From Xanthomonas boreopolis (GTDB lineage: Bacteria > Pseudomonadota > Gammaproteobacteria > Xanthomonadales > Xanthomonadaceae): a DNA stretch of 64,000 nucleotides. The notes under the pieces were generated by a model. It saw only the letters and a program-made list of their open reading frames with translations. It was not told the DNA's origin and did not search any database. The stretch is taken from positions 62,001-126,000 of the forward strand of contig BNBA01000002.1 of NCBI GenBank assembly GCA_014654535.1, in the 5' to 3' direction. A program made the translations under genes and the position numbers. Below, piece after piece: positions 53,629 to 62,593 of the stretch; within the stretch, counting starts at the first letter, position 1, and each line of letters opens with the position of its first letter.

Positions 53629-54927
53629 TCAGCCGAAGTGCGACAGCACGCCGGCGATCGTGGCGGTCATGAAGGTAGCGATCGAGCCGCCCAGTACCGC
53701 GCGCAGGCCGAACTTGGCCAGGTCGTGGCGGCGCTCGGGGGCCAGCCCGCCGATGCCGCCGATCTGGATCGCGATCGAGCTGAAGTTGGCGAAGCCGCAC
53801 AGGGCGTAGGTGGCGATCAGCGTGCCTTCCTTGCTCAGCGCCACGCCCGGCAACTGCCCGTTCACGATCTGCGACAGCTCGGTATAGGCGACGAACTCGT
53901 TGAGCACGACCTTCTGCCCGATCAGGCCGCCGACCGTGGTCGCGTCCGCCCACGGCGTGCCGATCACCCAGGCCACCGGCGCCAGCACGTAGCCGAGGAT
54001 CGTGGACAGGTTGGTCGGCTTGCCGATCGCGGCCGCGAGGCCGGTGACCTCGCCGAGCCAGGTCAGCGGCGCGTTGACCAGCGCGATCAGCGCGATGAAG
54101 GCCAGCAGCATCGCGCCGATGTTCAGCGCCAGGCGCAGGCCGTCGCCGGCACCGGCCGCGGCGGCGTCGATCACGTTGCTGGTGGTCTTTTCCACTTCCA
54201 TCCTGACCGTGCCGCGGGTGAGCGGGGTGCCGGTCTCCGGCACCAGCAGCTTGGCCACCACCAGCGTCGCCGGCGCGGCCATGATCGAGGCCGCCAGCAG
54301 GTGCTTGGCGTAGAACGCCTGCTGCACCGGGTCGCCGCCGCCCAGCATGCCCACGTAGGCCGCCAGCACGCCGCCGGCGATGTGCGCCATGCCGCCGATC
54401 ATCATCGTCAGCAGCTCGGACTGGGTCATCTTGGGGATGTACGGGCGCACCGTCAGCGGCGCCTCGGTCTGGCCGATGAACACGCTGGCGCAGACGCTGG
54501 TGGTCTCCGCGCCGGACACCTTCATGACCTTGGTGATCGCCCAGGCCATCGCCCGCACCACCGCCTGCATCACGCCGAGGTGGTAGAGCACGCCCATCAG
54601 CGAGGAGAAGAAGATGATGGTCGGCAGCACCTGGAAGGCGAAGATGAAGCCGTAGCTCTTGGCGTCCATCAGGCTGCCGAACACGAAGGACGAGCCTTCG
54701 CCGACGAAGCTCAGCACCTTGACGAACAGCTTGCCGAGCCAGTCGAACACGTCGCGGCCGCCCGGGACCAGCAGCACCACGGCGGCGAAGGCCACCTGCA
54801 GGATCACGCCGGTGCCGACCAGGCGCCAGTCGACCGCCCGCTTGTTGTTGGAGAACAACCAGGCGATGCCGATCAGGACCGCCAGCCCGAACAGGCCGAA
54901 GCCGATCCTCCCCAAACCCTCGACCAT
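53629..54927 (-). CDS. nupC: Concentrative nucleoside transporter (NupC/CNT family)
   Basis: 432 residues, about ten membrane segments, CNT family H+/Na+ nucleoside symporter. The diagnostic segment is SVCASVFIGQTEAPLTVRPYI near residue 140; further on are GVLAAYVGML and NEFVAYTELS near 335, then CGFANFSSIAIQIGG near 380. Length is standard. The start is ATG 54927 (MVEGLGRIGF), with CAGGGGC upstream. It is the first gene of the pair with ribokinase. Confidence 0.94.
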   Translation of the reverse strand: MVEGLGRIGFGLFGLAVLIGIAWLFSNNKRAVDWRLVGTGVILQVAFAAVVLLVPGGRDVFDWLGKLFVKVLSFVGEGSSFVFGSLMDAKSYGFIFAFQVLPTIIFFSSLMGVLYHLGVMQAVVRAMAWAITKVMKVSGAETTSVCASVFIGQTEAPLTVRPYIPKMTQSELLTMMIGGMAHIAGGVLAAYVGMLGGGDPVQQAFYAKHLLAASIMAAPATLVVAKLLVPETGTPLTRGTVRMEVEKTTSNVIDAAAAGAGDGLRLALNIGAMLLAFIALIALVNAPLTWLGEVTGLAAAIGKPTNLSTILGYVLAPVAWVIGTPWADATTVGGLIGQKVVLNEFVAYTELSQIVNGQLPGVALSKEGTLIATYALCGFANFSSIAIQIGGIGGLAPERRHDLAKFGLRAVLGGSIATFMTATIAGVLSHFG

Positions 54928-55117
54928 GCGTAGCCCCTGTGCCGGCAAAAGCGGAAAGCCTAGGGCAGGGGCGTGCGGGGGGCAAGGACAACCCGGTTCA
55001 TCCCGGGAATTTCCCGCCGGAACGGCGGCTTCATACGGCTGCCCGGCGGCGCGCCGTACACTGCCGGGCGACGCGGCGATGCCGCCATCCTCGAAGACTT
55101 GTCCAAGGAGTCCCCGC

Positions 55118-56089
55118 ATGCTCTACCGCCGTCTTGGTGCCGCCGGCCTGCAACTGTCCGCGCTTTCGTTCGGCGCCTGGGTGACCTTCGGGCGCCAGGT
55201 CGGCCGCGACGAGGCCCGCAACCTGATCGCCTGTGCCTGGGACCACGGCGTCAACTTCTTCGACAACGCCGAAACCTACGCCGCCGGCGAGGCCGAGCGG
55301 GTGATGGGGGACGTGATCGCCGACCTGCGCCTGCCGCGCGATGGCTATTGCGTGTCCAGCAAGGTGTTCTTCGGGGCGACCGAATCGCCGCGCCCGACCC
55401 AGCGCGGGCTGTCGCGCAAGCACGTCGTCGATGCCTGCCACGCCGCGCTGCGGCGGCTGCGGGTCGACTACCTCGACCTGTATTTCTGCCACCGTCCCGA
55501 CCCGGAGACGCCGATCGAGGAGACCGTGCGCGCCATGGACCTGCTGGTCCGCCAGGGCAAGGTGCTGTACTGGGGGACCTCGGAGTGGACGGCCGCGCAG
55601 ATCCTGCAGGCGCAGGAGATCGCCCGCGCCGGGCACCTGTTCGGGCCGTCGATGGAGCAGCCCCAGTACAACCTGCTGCATCGCTCCAGGGTGGAGCGCG
55701 AATACGTGGAGCTGTGCCAGGCCGGCCTCGGCCTGACGATCTGGTCGCCGCTGGCATCGGGACTGCTCACCGGCAAGTACAACCAGGGCGTCGGCGCCGG
55801 CACGCGCCTGGACCAGCCGGGCTACGCCTGGCTGCGCGAGGAAGTGCTGGGGGCGGACGGCGGCGCGCGGATCGTGCAGGCGCGCCGCTTCACCGCCATC
55901 GCCGAGGAACTCGGCGAGCGCCCCAGCCAGCTGGCGGTGGCCTGGTGCCTGCGCAACCCGCACGTTTCCAGCGTGATCCTGGGTGCGAGCCGGGTCGCGC
56001 AACTGGAGGAGAACCTCGGCGCGCTCGACCTGCTCGATCGCTACGACGCCGACGTCTGGAGCCGGATCGAAACCGCCGTGGCCGGCTGA
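55118..56089 (+). CDS. Aldo/keto reductase, Kv-beta/YghZ-like
   Basis: 323 residues. The tetrad is visible: Asp49 and Tyr54 in NFFDNAETYAAGEAE, Lys in SSKVFFG near 83 and His in YFCHRPD near 125. The motifs YWGTSEWTAAQI and QPQYNLLHR, and the length, place it with voltage-gated potassium channel beta-subunit-like reductases (YghZ group), distinct from the AKR at 37755. NADPH-dependent reduction of aldehydes is likely. The ATG follows AAGGAG. Divergent from nupC. Confidence 0.92.
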   Translation: MLYRRLGAAGLQLSALSFGAWVTFGRQVGRDEARNLIACAWDHGVNFFDNAETYAAGEAERVMGDVIADLRLPRDGYCVSSKVFFGATESPRPTQRGLSRKHVVDACHAALRRLRVDYLDLYFCHRPDPETPIEETVRAMDLLVRQGKVLYWGTSEWTAAQILQAQEIARAGHLFGPSMEQPQYNLLHRSRVEREYVELCQAGLGLTIWSPLASGLLTGKYNQGVGAGTRLDQPGYAWLREEVLGADGGARIVQARRFTAIAEELGERPSQLAVAWCLRNPHVSSVILGASRVAQLEENLGALDLLDRYDADVWSRIETAVAG

Positions 56090-56183
56090 CGGGCTTCGCC
56101 GGCCGATTGAAGGAGGCTGGTGGGAGGATTCCAGCCATCGCCAGCATCAATCGATAAGGATGAGAACGCCTCTTGATTGCTTT

Positions 56184-56202
56184 GTGAGAATAATTATCAT
56201 TT
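56184..56202. promoter_or_regulatory. Fur box upstream of hemP
   Basis: GTGAGAATAATTATCATTT is close to the Fur consensus (GAATAATTATCATT core) and is 29 bases before the hemP ATG. It implies iron repression of hemP. Confidence 0.85.
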
Positions 56203-56230
56203 GATCCGACACCCTTCTGGAGTACGGATC

Positions 56231-56425
56231 ATGACTGCCCAACCCGTCCTGCTGCGTCCCGAAACCCTGTCCCTGCGGGATCGTCCCGTGCGGCCGGTAC
56301 CGGCCGAGGAAACCATCGCCAGCGACGCGCTGCTCAAGGGCCGCCGCGAAGTGCTGATCCAGCATGGCGACCGCGTCTACCGCCTGCGCCACACCAGCAA
56401 CGACAAGCTGATCCTCACCAAATAA
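56231..56425 (+). CDS. hemP: Hemin uptake protein HemP
   Basis: 64 residues. The conserved HemP core is SDALLKGRREVLIQHGDRVYRLRHTSNDKLILTK at the C-terminus, read here as SDALL, GRREVLIQH, YRLR and the final TSNDKLILTK, preceded by a variable N-terminus (MTAQPVLLRPE). HemP/HmuP proteins activate or support heme uptake genes in proteobacteria. The ATG follows GGAG, and a strong Fur box controls it. The following unknown gene starts 88 bases later on the same strand. No heme TonB receptor is in the window. Confidence 0.92.
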   Translation: MTAQPVLLRPETLSLRDRPVRPVPAEETIASDALLKGRREVLIQHGDRVYRLRHTSNDKLILTK

Positions 56426-56513
56426 CCGGTGTCGCCGGGCCGTGCCGGGTGCCGGACGGGGCCGGCCGGCGCGGCTCCTCTCGAAAGCGCATCGCACCCC
56501 TCAGGAGATCCGC

Positions 56514-57143
56514 ATGCGACATCCGGCCCTCTCCCCCACGTTCTCTCCCCCCCGGTCGTCCGGCCGCGTCGCCGCGATGCCGGCGCCGGGGGCTCTTGCC
56601 ACGCCGGTACCGGCCCGGACCCGGCCGGCCGATCGGTCGCTGCCGCATCCCTCGCAACTGGCGGCATTGGGGACCGTGCTGTGCCTGTCCCCGGCCGCAT
56701 CCGGCAGCGAGCTGGCCGGCTGGTCGCACGCGGTCCGGCTGGCCGCGCAGTCGCAGATGGACAGCGACGGCTTGCGCGAAAGCCTGTGGTTCTTCGACGC
56801 CGGCGGCCGCTGCTGCTGGCGCCTGCACCTGCTGCCGGACAGCGATTTCCTGGCCTGGGACCGATTGGCTTCGGTCGTGCCCCGCCTGCCGGCGCAGGAG
56901 CCAGGGGGCGGGATCGGCGAGCGCCTGTGGCGCCGGCTGGCCCACCGCGTGCGTGGCGACGCCTGGAGGATGGGCGTGGTGCGCCTGCATGCCTTGGGCC
57001 GGCTCGGCGACGACCTCGCCGCCAGCCCGGCGCCTTTGTCGGCGCTGGGCGCGGGGCTGTTGCGCAGGATCGCGCAGGCGGAGGGGCTCGACCTGCCGGG
57101 ACCGGCGATCGCGCACGACGGGGCCTGCAACGGCGGTCGCTGA
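56514..57143 (+). CDS. Unknown protein downstream of hemP
   Basis: 209 residues from ATG 56514 with an AGGAG site. The first 50 residues are proline-rich and disordered-looking. The rest is a compact alpha/beta domain: HPSQLAALGTVLCLSP, ESLWFFDAGGRCCWRLHLLPDSDFLAWDRL, and a helical C-terminus. The beta strand LWFFD..GRCCWRLHLLPD recalls heme-handling proteins, and similar short proteins next to hemP are, from memory, called hemin transport proteins in xanthomonads; I could not check this. No signal peptide. It is probably co-transcribed with hemP under Fur. Confidence 0.62.
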   Translation: MRHPALSPTFSPPRSSGRVAAMPAPGALATPVPARTRPADRSLPHPSQLAALGTVLCLSPAASGSELAGWSHAVRLAAQSQMDSDGLRESLWFFDAGGRCCWRLHLLPDSDFLAWDRLASVVPRLPAQEPGGGIGERLWRRLAHRVRGDAWRMGVVRLHALGRLGDDLAASPAPLSALGAGLLRRIAQAEGLDLPGPAIAHDGACNGGR

Positions 57144-57164
57144 GGCGGGCGTGCCCGCGCCGCG

Positions 57165-57518
57165 CTATTCCTTGAACATCAGGAACGCCGCCACCGCGAT
57201 CAGCGCGAACGCGGCCCAATGGTTCCACTTCAGCGGCTGGCCCAGGTAGGCGAAGGAAAACACCGCGAACACCAGCAGCGTGATCACCTCCTGGATGCCC
57301 TTGAGCTGCGGCGCCGAATACACCGCGCTGCCCAGGCGGTTGCCGGGCACCTGCAGGCAGTACTCGAAGAACGCGATGCCCCAGCTGACCAGGACCACCA
57401 GCATCAGCGGCGCGGTCTTGAACTTGAGGTGCCCGTACCAGGCGAAGGTCATGAACACGTTGCTGGCGAGCAGCAACAGCACGGGATAGAGGTAGGCGGT
57501 GAACGGGGAGGCGGGCAT
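57165..57518 (-). CDS. DUF486 small membrane protein
   Basis: 117 residues with four membrane segments (LYPVLLLLASNVFMTFAWYG; LMLVVLVSWGIAFFEYCL; VITLLVFAVFSFAYLG; WAAFALIAVAAFLMF). The family motif PLKWNHWAAF and the KFKT loop match DUF486 proteins, distant relatives of small drug/metabolite transporters. Function unknown. The start is taken as ATG 57518; a longer frame adds a basic leader. Convergent with the hemP unit. Confidence 0.85.
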   Translation of the reverse strand: MPASPFTAYLYPVLLLLASNVFMTFAWYGHLKFKTAPLMLVVLVSWGIAFFEYCLQVPGNRLGSAVYSAPQLKGIQEVITLLVFAVFSFAYLGQPLKWNHWAAFALIAVAAFLMFKE

Positions 57519-57599
57519 GTCGGCGCGCGAGCGGGAGAGGGCGGCAGCATACCGGGGATGCCGGAGCGGCGCCGGCATGCGCCGGCGCCGCCTGGCCGG

Positions 57600-60077
57600 T
57601 CAGGACGCGCGCAGCGCCAGCGCCGGCGGCGTGGAGAGGATCCGTCGCGTGCCGGACCAGCCGGCGAGCATGCTCAGCACCACGCCGGCCGCGCCGCCCA
57701 GCAGCAGGACCGGCCAGGGCGGGGCGAAGGCGAGTTCGAACGCCTGCCGCGCCACGGCCACGCCGATGCCCGCGGCGGCCAGCACCGCCAGCAGCGAGGC
57801 GCACAGGCCGAGCGCGCCGAACTCCACCAGCACCGCGCCGCGCAGCTGCGGACGATTGGCGCCCAGCGTGCGCAGCACCGCGCTGTCGTAGCGGCGCTCG
57901 GCCGCGGTGGCCTGCAAGGCCGCCAGCAGGACCAGCACGCCGGCCAACAGGCTGAAGCTCATGACCAGTTGCACCGCCTGGCCGACCTGCTCCATCACTT
58001 CGCGCACCCGTTCCAGGATCGCGTCGATGTCCAGCACCGAGATGTTGGGGAATTCGCGCGTCAACGCCGCCAGCCGCGGCGCCCGATCCGTCGGCAGGTG
58101 GAAGCTGGAGATCAGGTTGTAGGGCGCATCGCCGACCGAGCCGGCATTGAGCAGCAGGAAGAAGTTGACCCGGAACGAGTCCCAGTCGGCCTTGCGCAGG
58201 CTGGTGACGGTGAAGCTGCGCCGCTGCTCGCCCATCTGCAAGGTGATGCGGTCGCCCAGCTCGACGCCGTAGCGCTGCGCCCAGCCGTCCTCCACCGAAG
58301 CCTCGGCGGCGGCGCTGCCGGGGTTCCAGAAGCGGCCCGCGGTGAGCGTATTGGCGGCGGGGAAGCCATGGCGCCAGGAGAAATTGACCGGCCGGTCCTC
58401 GCCCTCGTCGTCCTCCGGGCGGTCCAGGCGACGCGCCGGGCGATCGTTGATCGCGACCAGGCGGCCGGTGCTGAACGGCTCCAGGTCGGCGTCCTGCACG
58501 CCGAGCGCGGCCAGGTGCCGGCGCACCGCGTCGGTCTGGTCGGGCTGGATGTTCATCAGGAAATAGTTGGGCGTATCCATCGGCAACCGGTCGCGCCATT
58601 GCCCCAGCAGGCCCGGCCCGACCACCGCCAGCAGCAACAGCGCGCACAACGACAGCGACAGGCCGACCAACTGCACGACGCTGAGCGCGCGGCGCCGGGT
58701 CAGCGAGGCCAGCCCCAGCCGCCATGGACCGCGCAGGCGCCGCTGCAGCCGGCGCAGTCCCGCCAGCAGCAGTGCGCCGAGGCCGCCCGCCACCAGCGCC
58801 AGTGCCGCCAGTCCACCCAGCACCCAGCCGGCCAGCACGGCATCGCCGGTGGCCTGGATCGTCAGCGCCAAGGTGGCGGCCAGCGCCGCGGCGTAGGTCG
58901 CCAGCGAAGTCGGCGGCGTGGCCGCGAAGCTGCGGTTGAGCACGCGCATCGGCGGCACGTCGCGCAGCCGCAGCAGCGGCGGCAGGCCGAAGCCGAGCAG
59001 CAGCACCAGGCCGATGCCGGCACCGGTGAGCGCCGGCGTGGCCTGCGGCAGCGGCAACCGGTCCGGGACCAGGCTGCCGAGCGCCCGGACCAGGCCCTCC
59101 TGCGCGAGCATGCCGATCGCGATGCCGACCAGGCAGGCCGGGACCGCCACCAGCAGCAGCTGCAGCGCGAGGCTGGCCAGGACGTCGCGCTGGCGCGCGC
59201 CGAGGCAGCGCAGCACCGCCACCGTGTCGATGCGGTGCAACGCGAAGCGGTTGGCGGCCAGCGCGGTCGCCACGCCGGACAGCAGCACCGCCAGCAGCGC
59301 CGACAGCGACAGGAAGCGGCCGGCACGGTCGAAGGCGGCGCGCATGCCGCGCTGGGTATCCTCGATCCCGACCAGCCGATAGCCGTTGGCGCGCGATTGC
59401 AGCCATTCGCGCAGCCCGGCGATCGCTTCCGGCTCGCCGGCGAACATCAGACGGTACGAGGCGCGGCTGCCGGGGCCGAGCAGGCCTGCGGCGTCGACGT
59501 CGGCGCGGTTGACCATCAGCGGCGGGGATATCTGCAGCAGTTCGCCGGACGCGTCCGGCTCGGCGCGCAGCACGCCGGTGACGGTGAGCGTGCCGGCGCC
59601 GAATTCCAGCGCGTCCCCGAGCTCCAGCCCCAGCGCCTCCATCAGGCGCGGGTCCGCATACGCCTCGCCCCTCGGCGGCGCGCCGCCCGGCACGGCGTTG
59701 GCGGCGCCGGCATCGCGCGCGACCAGCAATTGCCCGCGCAGCGGATAGCCGTCGCCGACCGCGCGGATCGTCGCCATCTGGCTGGCCTCGCCGTGGAACA
59801 GCACGCTCGGGAAGGCGACCATGCGCGTGCTGCGCAGCCCGCGCCGCGCGGCTTCGTCGGCGAAGGCTTGCGGGATGTCCTGGCGGCCGGTGACGCCCAG
59901 GTCGCCGCCGAGCACCTCGGCCGCGCTGGAAGTCAGCGCCAGCGTCACCCGGTTGACCAGCGTGCCGACCGCGGTCATCACGGCCACCCCCAGCACCAGC
60001 GCGGCGAACACGGTCAACAGGTCGCCGGCGAGGAACTCGCGCCGCACCGAACGCAGCGCCTGGCGCAGCACGTTCAT
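57600..60077 (-). CDS. FtsX-like ABC transporter permease (YbbP-like)
   Basis: 825 residues with the YbbP layout. One membrane segment is near 30, then a periplasmic domain (about 50-240). Three segments (about 260-390) form the first FtsX block, and a further helical block spans about 400-500. A second periplasmic domain (about 510-680) is followed by the final FtsX block (about 690-820). MacB-type permeases act with a cytoplasmic ATPase to move lipoproteins or lipids. Its ATG overlaps the ATPase stop (ATGA). The gene pair ybbA-ybbP next to tesA is conserved in gammaproteobacteria, including E. coli. Confidence 0.9.
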   Translation of the reverse strand: MNVLRQALRSVRREFLAGDLLTVFAALVLGVAVMTAVGTLVNRVTLALTSSAAEVLGGDLGVTGRQDIPQAFADEAARRGLRSTRMVAFPSVLFHGEASQMATIRAVGDGYPLRGQLLVARDAGAANAVPGGAPPRGEAYADPRLMEALGLELGDALEFGAGTLTVTGVLRAEPDASGELLQISPPLMVNRADVDAAGLLGPGSRASYRLMFAGEPEAIAGLREWLQSRANGYRLVGIEDTQRGMRAAFDRAGRFLSLSALLAVLLSGVATALAANRFALHRIDTVAVLRCLGARQRDVLASLALQLLLVAVPACLVGIAIGMLAQEGLVRALGSLVPDRLPLPQATPALTGAGIGLVLLLGFGLPPLLRLRDVPPMRVLNRSFAATPPTSLATYAAALAATLALTIQATGDAVLAGWVLGGLAALALVAGGLGALLLAGLRRLQRRLRGPWRLGLASLTRRRALSVVQLVGLSLSLCALLLLAVVGPGLLGQWRDRLPMDTPNYFLMNIQPDQTDAVRRHLAALGVQDADLEPFSTGRLVAINDRPARRLDRPEDDEGEDRPVNFSWRHGFPAANTLTAGRFWNPGSAAAEASVEDGWAQRYGVELGDRITLQMGEQRRSFTVTSLRKADWDSFRVNFFLLLNAGSVGDAPYNLISSFHLPTDRAPRLAALTREFPNISVLDIDAILERVREVMEQVGQAVQLVMSFSLLAGVLVLLAALQATAAERRYDSAVLRTLGANRPQLRGAVLVEFGALGLCASLLAVLAAAGIGVAVARQAFELAFAPPWPVLLLGGAAGVVLSMLAGWSGTRRILSTPPALALRAS

Positions 60078-60775
60078 GCCGCCGCGCCCGGATACAGGCG
60101 GCCGCCGTCGATGCGGTAGACGTGCTGGCAACGCCGCGCCAGCGCCATGTCGTGGGTGACCAGCACCAGCGTGGTGTCGCTGTCGGCATTGAGGGCGAAC
60201 AGCAGGTCGCTGACGTGGCGGCCGGTGGCCTGGTCGAGGCTGCCGGTGGGCTCGTCGGCGAACAGGATGCGCGGCCGCGCCACGAACGCCCGCGCCAGCG
60301 CCACGCGCTGCTGCTCGCCGCCGGAGAGCTGGCGGGGATAGTGGCGCGCGCGCGCCTTCAGGCCGACCGCGTCGAGCACCTCGCGCACCCGCGCCGGGTC
60401 CTCGCGGCCGGCCAGCTCCAGCGGCAACGCGACGTTCTCCTCGGCGGTCAGCGACGGGAGCAGGTGGAAGCTCTGGAACACGAAGCCGACCTCGCGCGCG
60501 CGCAATGCCGCGCGCGCCTCCTCGTCCAGCGCGCCGAGCGCGTTGCCGGCCAGGCTGATGCTGCCGCGGGTAGGCAGGTCCAGGCCCGCGAGCAGGCCCA
60601 GCAGCGTGGTCTTGCCCGAACCGGACGCACCGACGATCGCGACGCTGTCGCCTTCACCGACCGTCAAGCTGATGTCGTCGAGGATGTGGAGCGTGCCCTC
60701 CGGGCCGTCGACGGACTTGCCCACGTCGCGGACATCGAGTGCGATGGGAGAGTGTGGGGGCTTGGAAGCTGTCAT
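60074..60775 (-). CDS. ABC transporter ATP-binding protein (YbbA-like)
   Basis: 233 residues, MacB/LolD-type ATPase. Walker A is GASGSGKTT near 47, the Q-loop VFQSFHLLPSLTAEENVALPLEL near 92, the signature LSGGEQQRVALARA near 148 and Walker B ILFADEPTGSLD near 169, with a later VLVTHD switch His. The start MTASKPPH is used; ATG 60787 adds MENG. The start lies inside a 16-base inverted repeat shared with the divergent esterase side. It partners the FtsX-like permease, with a 4-base gene overlap. Confidence 0.93.
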   Translation of the reverse strand: MTASKPPHSPIALDVRDVGKSVDGPEGTLHILDDISLTVGEGDSVAIVGASGSGKTTLLGLLAGLDLPTRGSISLAGNALGALDEEARAALRAREVGFVFQSFHLLPSLTAEENVALPLELAGREDPARVREVLDAVGLKARARHYPRQLSGGEQQRVALARAFVARPRILFADEPTGSLDQATGRHVSDLLFALNADSDTTLVLVTHDMALARRCQHVYRIDGGRLYPGAAA

Positions 60776-60990
60776 GCCATTTTCCATGAGATGCGTCGTC
60801 CGTCGGCGGTGCGGGGCCGTTGCAGCGTGGTGCGGCCTTGGCTGGCGGCCAGGCCAAGCGGCGCGGCGCCGGCCCGGCGCCGCTGGCGGACACCCCCCCG
60901 GGAAGTCGCCCGGCGAGCGCCGGTACCGGCTTGCGCGCCGTGTCTCGGCGCGCCCCAGGCGGCTTCGCACTCGGGGAAAATGGCATGACA
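60770..60990. repeat. Perfect 16-base inverted repeat flanking the ybbA/tesA intergenic region
   Basis: TGTCATGCCATTTTCC (60770-60785) is exactly mirrored by GGAAAATGGCATGACA (60975-60990), with 189 bases between. The left arm includes the ATPase start codon and its GGAAAATGGC leader. The right arm presents the same leader and ATGACA on the plus strand, 31 bases before the probable tesA start. The centre is GC-rich with a GGCGCC-type hairpin near 60880. Confidence 0.85.
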
Positions 60991-61020
60991 CGCTCTAATG
61001 TCGATGAGGAGTTCTCCGTG

Positions 61021-61683
61021 ATGCGGGAAAGCGGTTTGCGGTCGTGCCATCGCGCCATGGCGACATGGTGGTTGCTGCTTGCATGCTGGCTGCTCCTGCC
61101 GGCGCTCGCCTATGCCAAAGGTCCGGGGAACGGCCCGATCCTTGTGCTGGGAGACAGCTTGAGCGCTGCCCACAACATACCGGTGCAGTCGGGCTGGGTC
61201 AGCCTGCTCGAGCAGCGCCTGAAGCAGCAGATGAAGGCGCCGCCCGCCGTCGTCAATGCCAGCATCAGCGGCGAGACCAGTTCCGGGGCGCTGACCCGGC
61301 TGCCCGGCCTGCTGGCCAAGCACCGGCCGGGCGTGGTGGTCATCGAGCTCGGCGGCAACGACGCCCTGCGCGGCCTGGCGCCGGCCCAGTTGAAGGCCAA
61401 CCTGGACAAGATGATCGGCCTGAGCCGGCAGGCCGGCGCGCAGGTCGTGCTGCTCGGCATCGACGTGCCGCCCAACTACGGCCCGGCGTATCGCGAGCGG
61501 TTGCGCGCCGTCTACCGCGACCTGGCCGAGCAGTACCGGCTGCCGCTGGTGCCGTTCCTGCTGGAGGGGGTGGCGCTGCAGCCGGGATTGATGCAGTCCG
61601 ACGGCCTGCACCCCACCGCGGCCGGCCAGCCCAAGGTGCTCGACAATGTCTGGCCGACCCTCAAGGGCGTGCTAGACAAATGA
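61021..61683 (+). CDS. tesA: Arylesterase / lysophospholipase L1 (TesA-like GDSL hydrolase)
   Basis: 220 residues with a signal peptide (ATWWLLLACWLLLPALAYA). The SGNH hydrolase blocks are ILVLGDSLSAAHNI (nucleophile Ser), NASISGETSSGAL (Gly), IELGGNDALRG (Asn) and SDGLHPTAAGQP (Asp, His). It hydrolyses thioesters, lysophospholipids or aryl esters in the periplasm. The ATG at 61021 has GAGGAG nine bases upstream; ATG 60985 in the inverted repeat is in frame but has only GGAAA. Divergence from the ABC pair is the conserved ybbAP/tesA order. Confidence 0.93.
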   Translation: MRESGLRSCHRAMATWWLLLACWLLLPALAYAKGPGNGPILVLGDSLSAAHNIPVQSGWVSLLEQRLKQQMKAPPAVVNASISGETSSGALTRLPGLLAKHRPGVVVIELGGNDALRGLAPAQLKANLDKMIGLSRQAGAQVVLLGIDVPPNYGPAYRERLRAVYRDLAEQYRLPLVPFLLEGVALQPGLMQSDGLHPTAAGQPKVLDNVWPTLKGVLDK

Positions 61684-61783
61684 TTTGAAAGGGATTTTTC
61701 CCGTCGTCCGGTCTTCACGCCATATCGACCCAGGATGGGGCATGTTTCACAAAGCTGAAGAAAGCTGAGATCGAGGGGTTTCC

Positions 61784-62497
61784 ATGCGTCAGACCAAGGA
61801 GACGTCCGGGCTTGTTCTGGTCGTCGAAGACAATCGCAACATTTCCGAGATGATCGGTGAGTATCTCGAGGGCCGCGGTTTCGAGGTCGATTACGCGGTC
61901 GATGGGCTGGACGGCTATCGCCTGGCGGCCGAGAACAGCTACGACGTGGTCGTGCTCGACCTGATGCTGCCGCGGTTGGACGGCATCGAGGTCTGCCGGC
62001 GGCTGCGCAACGACGCGCGCAAGTCCACGCCGGTGCTGATGCTGACCGCGCGCGACACGCTGGACGACAAACTGACCGGCCTGGGCTTCGGCGCAGACGA
62101 CTACCTGACCAAGCCGTTCGCGATCCAGGAGCTGGAAGCCCGGTTGCGGGCGCTGATCCGCCGCGAGCGCCGCCAGGTGGGCTCGGAGGTGCTGAAGGTC
62201 GCCGACCTGGTGCTCGACCCGGTCAGCATGCGCGCCACCCGCGCCGGTACCGAACTGCAGCTTTCGCCGATCGGCCTGAAGCTGCTGACGATCCTGATGC
62301 GGGAATCCCCGCGCGTGGTCAGCCGCCAGGAGATCGAGCGCGAGATCTGGGGCAACGGCCTGCCCGATTCGGACACCTTGCGCAGCCACCTGTACAACCT
62401 GCGCAAGATCATCGACAAGCCGTTCGACCGCCCGCTGCTGCACACCGTGCAGAGCGCCGGCTACCGCATCGCCGACATCGCCCAGCCGATGGGCTGA
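61784..62497 (+). CDS. OmpR-type response regulator
   Basis: 237 residues. Receiver domain 10-125: VLVVEDNRNISEMI (acidic pocket), phosphoacceptor Asp in VVVLDLMLPRLDG near 59, LTARD near 87 and TKPF (Lys) near 109. The winged-helix DNA-binding domain (about 140-232) has SPIGLKLLTILMRE and RSHLYNLRKIID near 205. The ATG follows GAGGGG. It pairs with the histidine kinase 129 bases downstream, but a 32-base palindrome and a TATAAT box lie between them, so the kinase may be separately tuned. The signal is unknown. Confidence 0.93.
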   Translation: MRQTKETSGLVLVVEDNRNISEMIGEYLEGRGFEVDYAVDGLDGYRLAAENSYDVVVLDLMLPRLDGIEVCRRLRNDARKSTPVLMLTARDTLDDKLTGLGFGADDYLTKPFAIQELEARLRALIRRERRQVGSEVLKVADLVLDPVSMRATRAGTELQLSPIGLKLLTILMRESPRVVSRQEIEREIWGNGLPDSDTLRSHLYNLRKIIDKPFDRPLLHTVQSAGYRIADIAQPMG

Positions 62498-62528
62498 CCT
62501 GGCCCGGCCCCGCGCCGGCCCATCCCGA

Positions 62529-62560
62529 CCGCCATGCGGCGCCGCGGCGCCGCATGGCGG
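62529..62560. promoter_or_regulatory. 32-base perfect palindrome between response regulator and kinase genes
   Basis: CCGCCATGCGGCGCCG is followed directly by its exact complement CGGCGCCGCATGGCGG. It lies 32 bases after the regulator stop and 34 before a TATAAT box (62594-62599). It can form a strong hairpin without a T-run, or an operator. Confidence 0.7.
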
Positions 62561-62593
62561 CTTCCGGCACAGGTGGGTGGGGAGGTCTCTTCC

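Noticed and set aside
61681-61700. Terminator after tesA (GGGATTTTTCCC)
   Set aside because: The stem is only four bases and is too weak to call.
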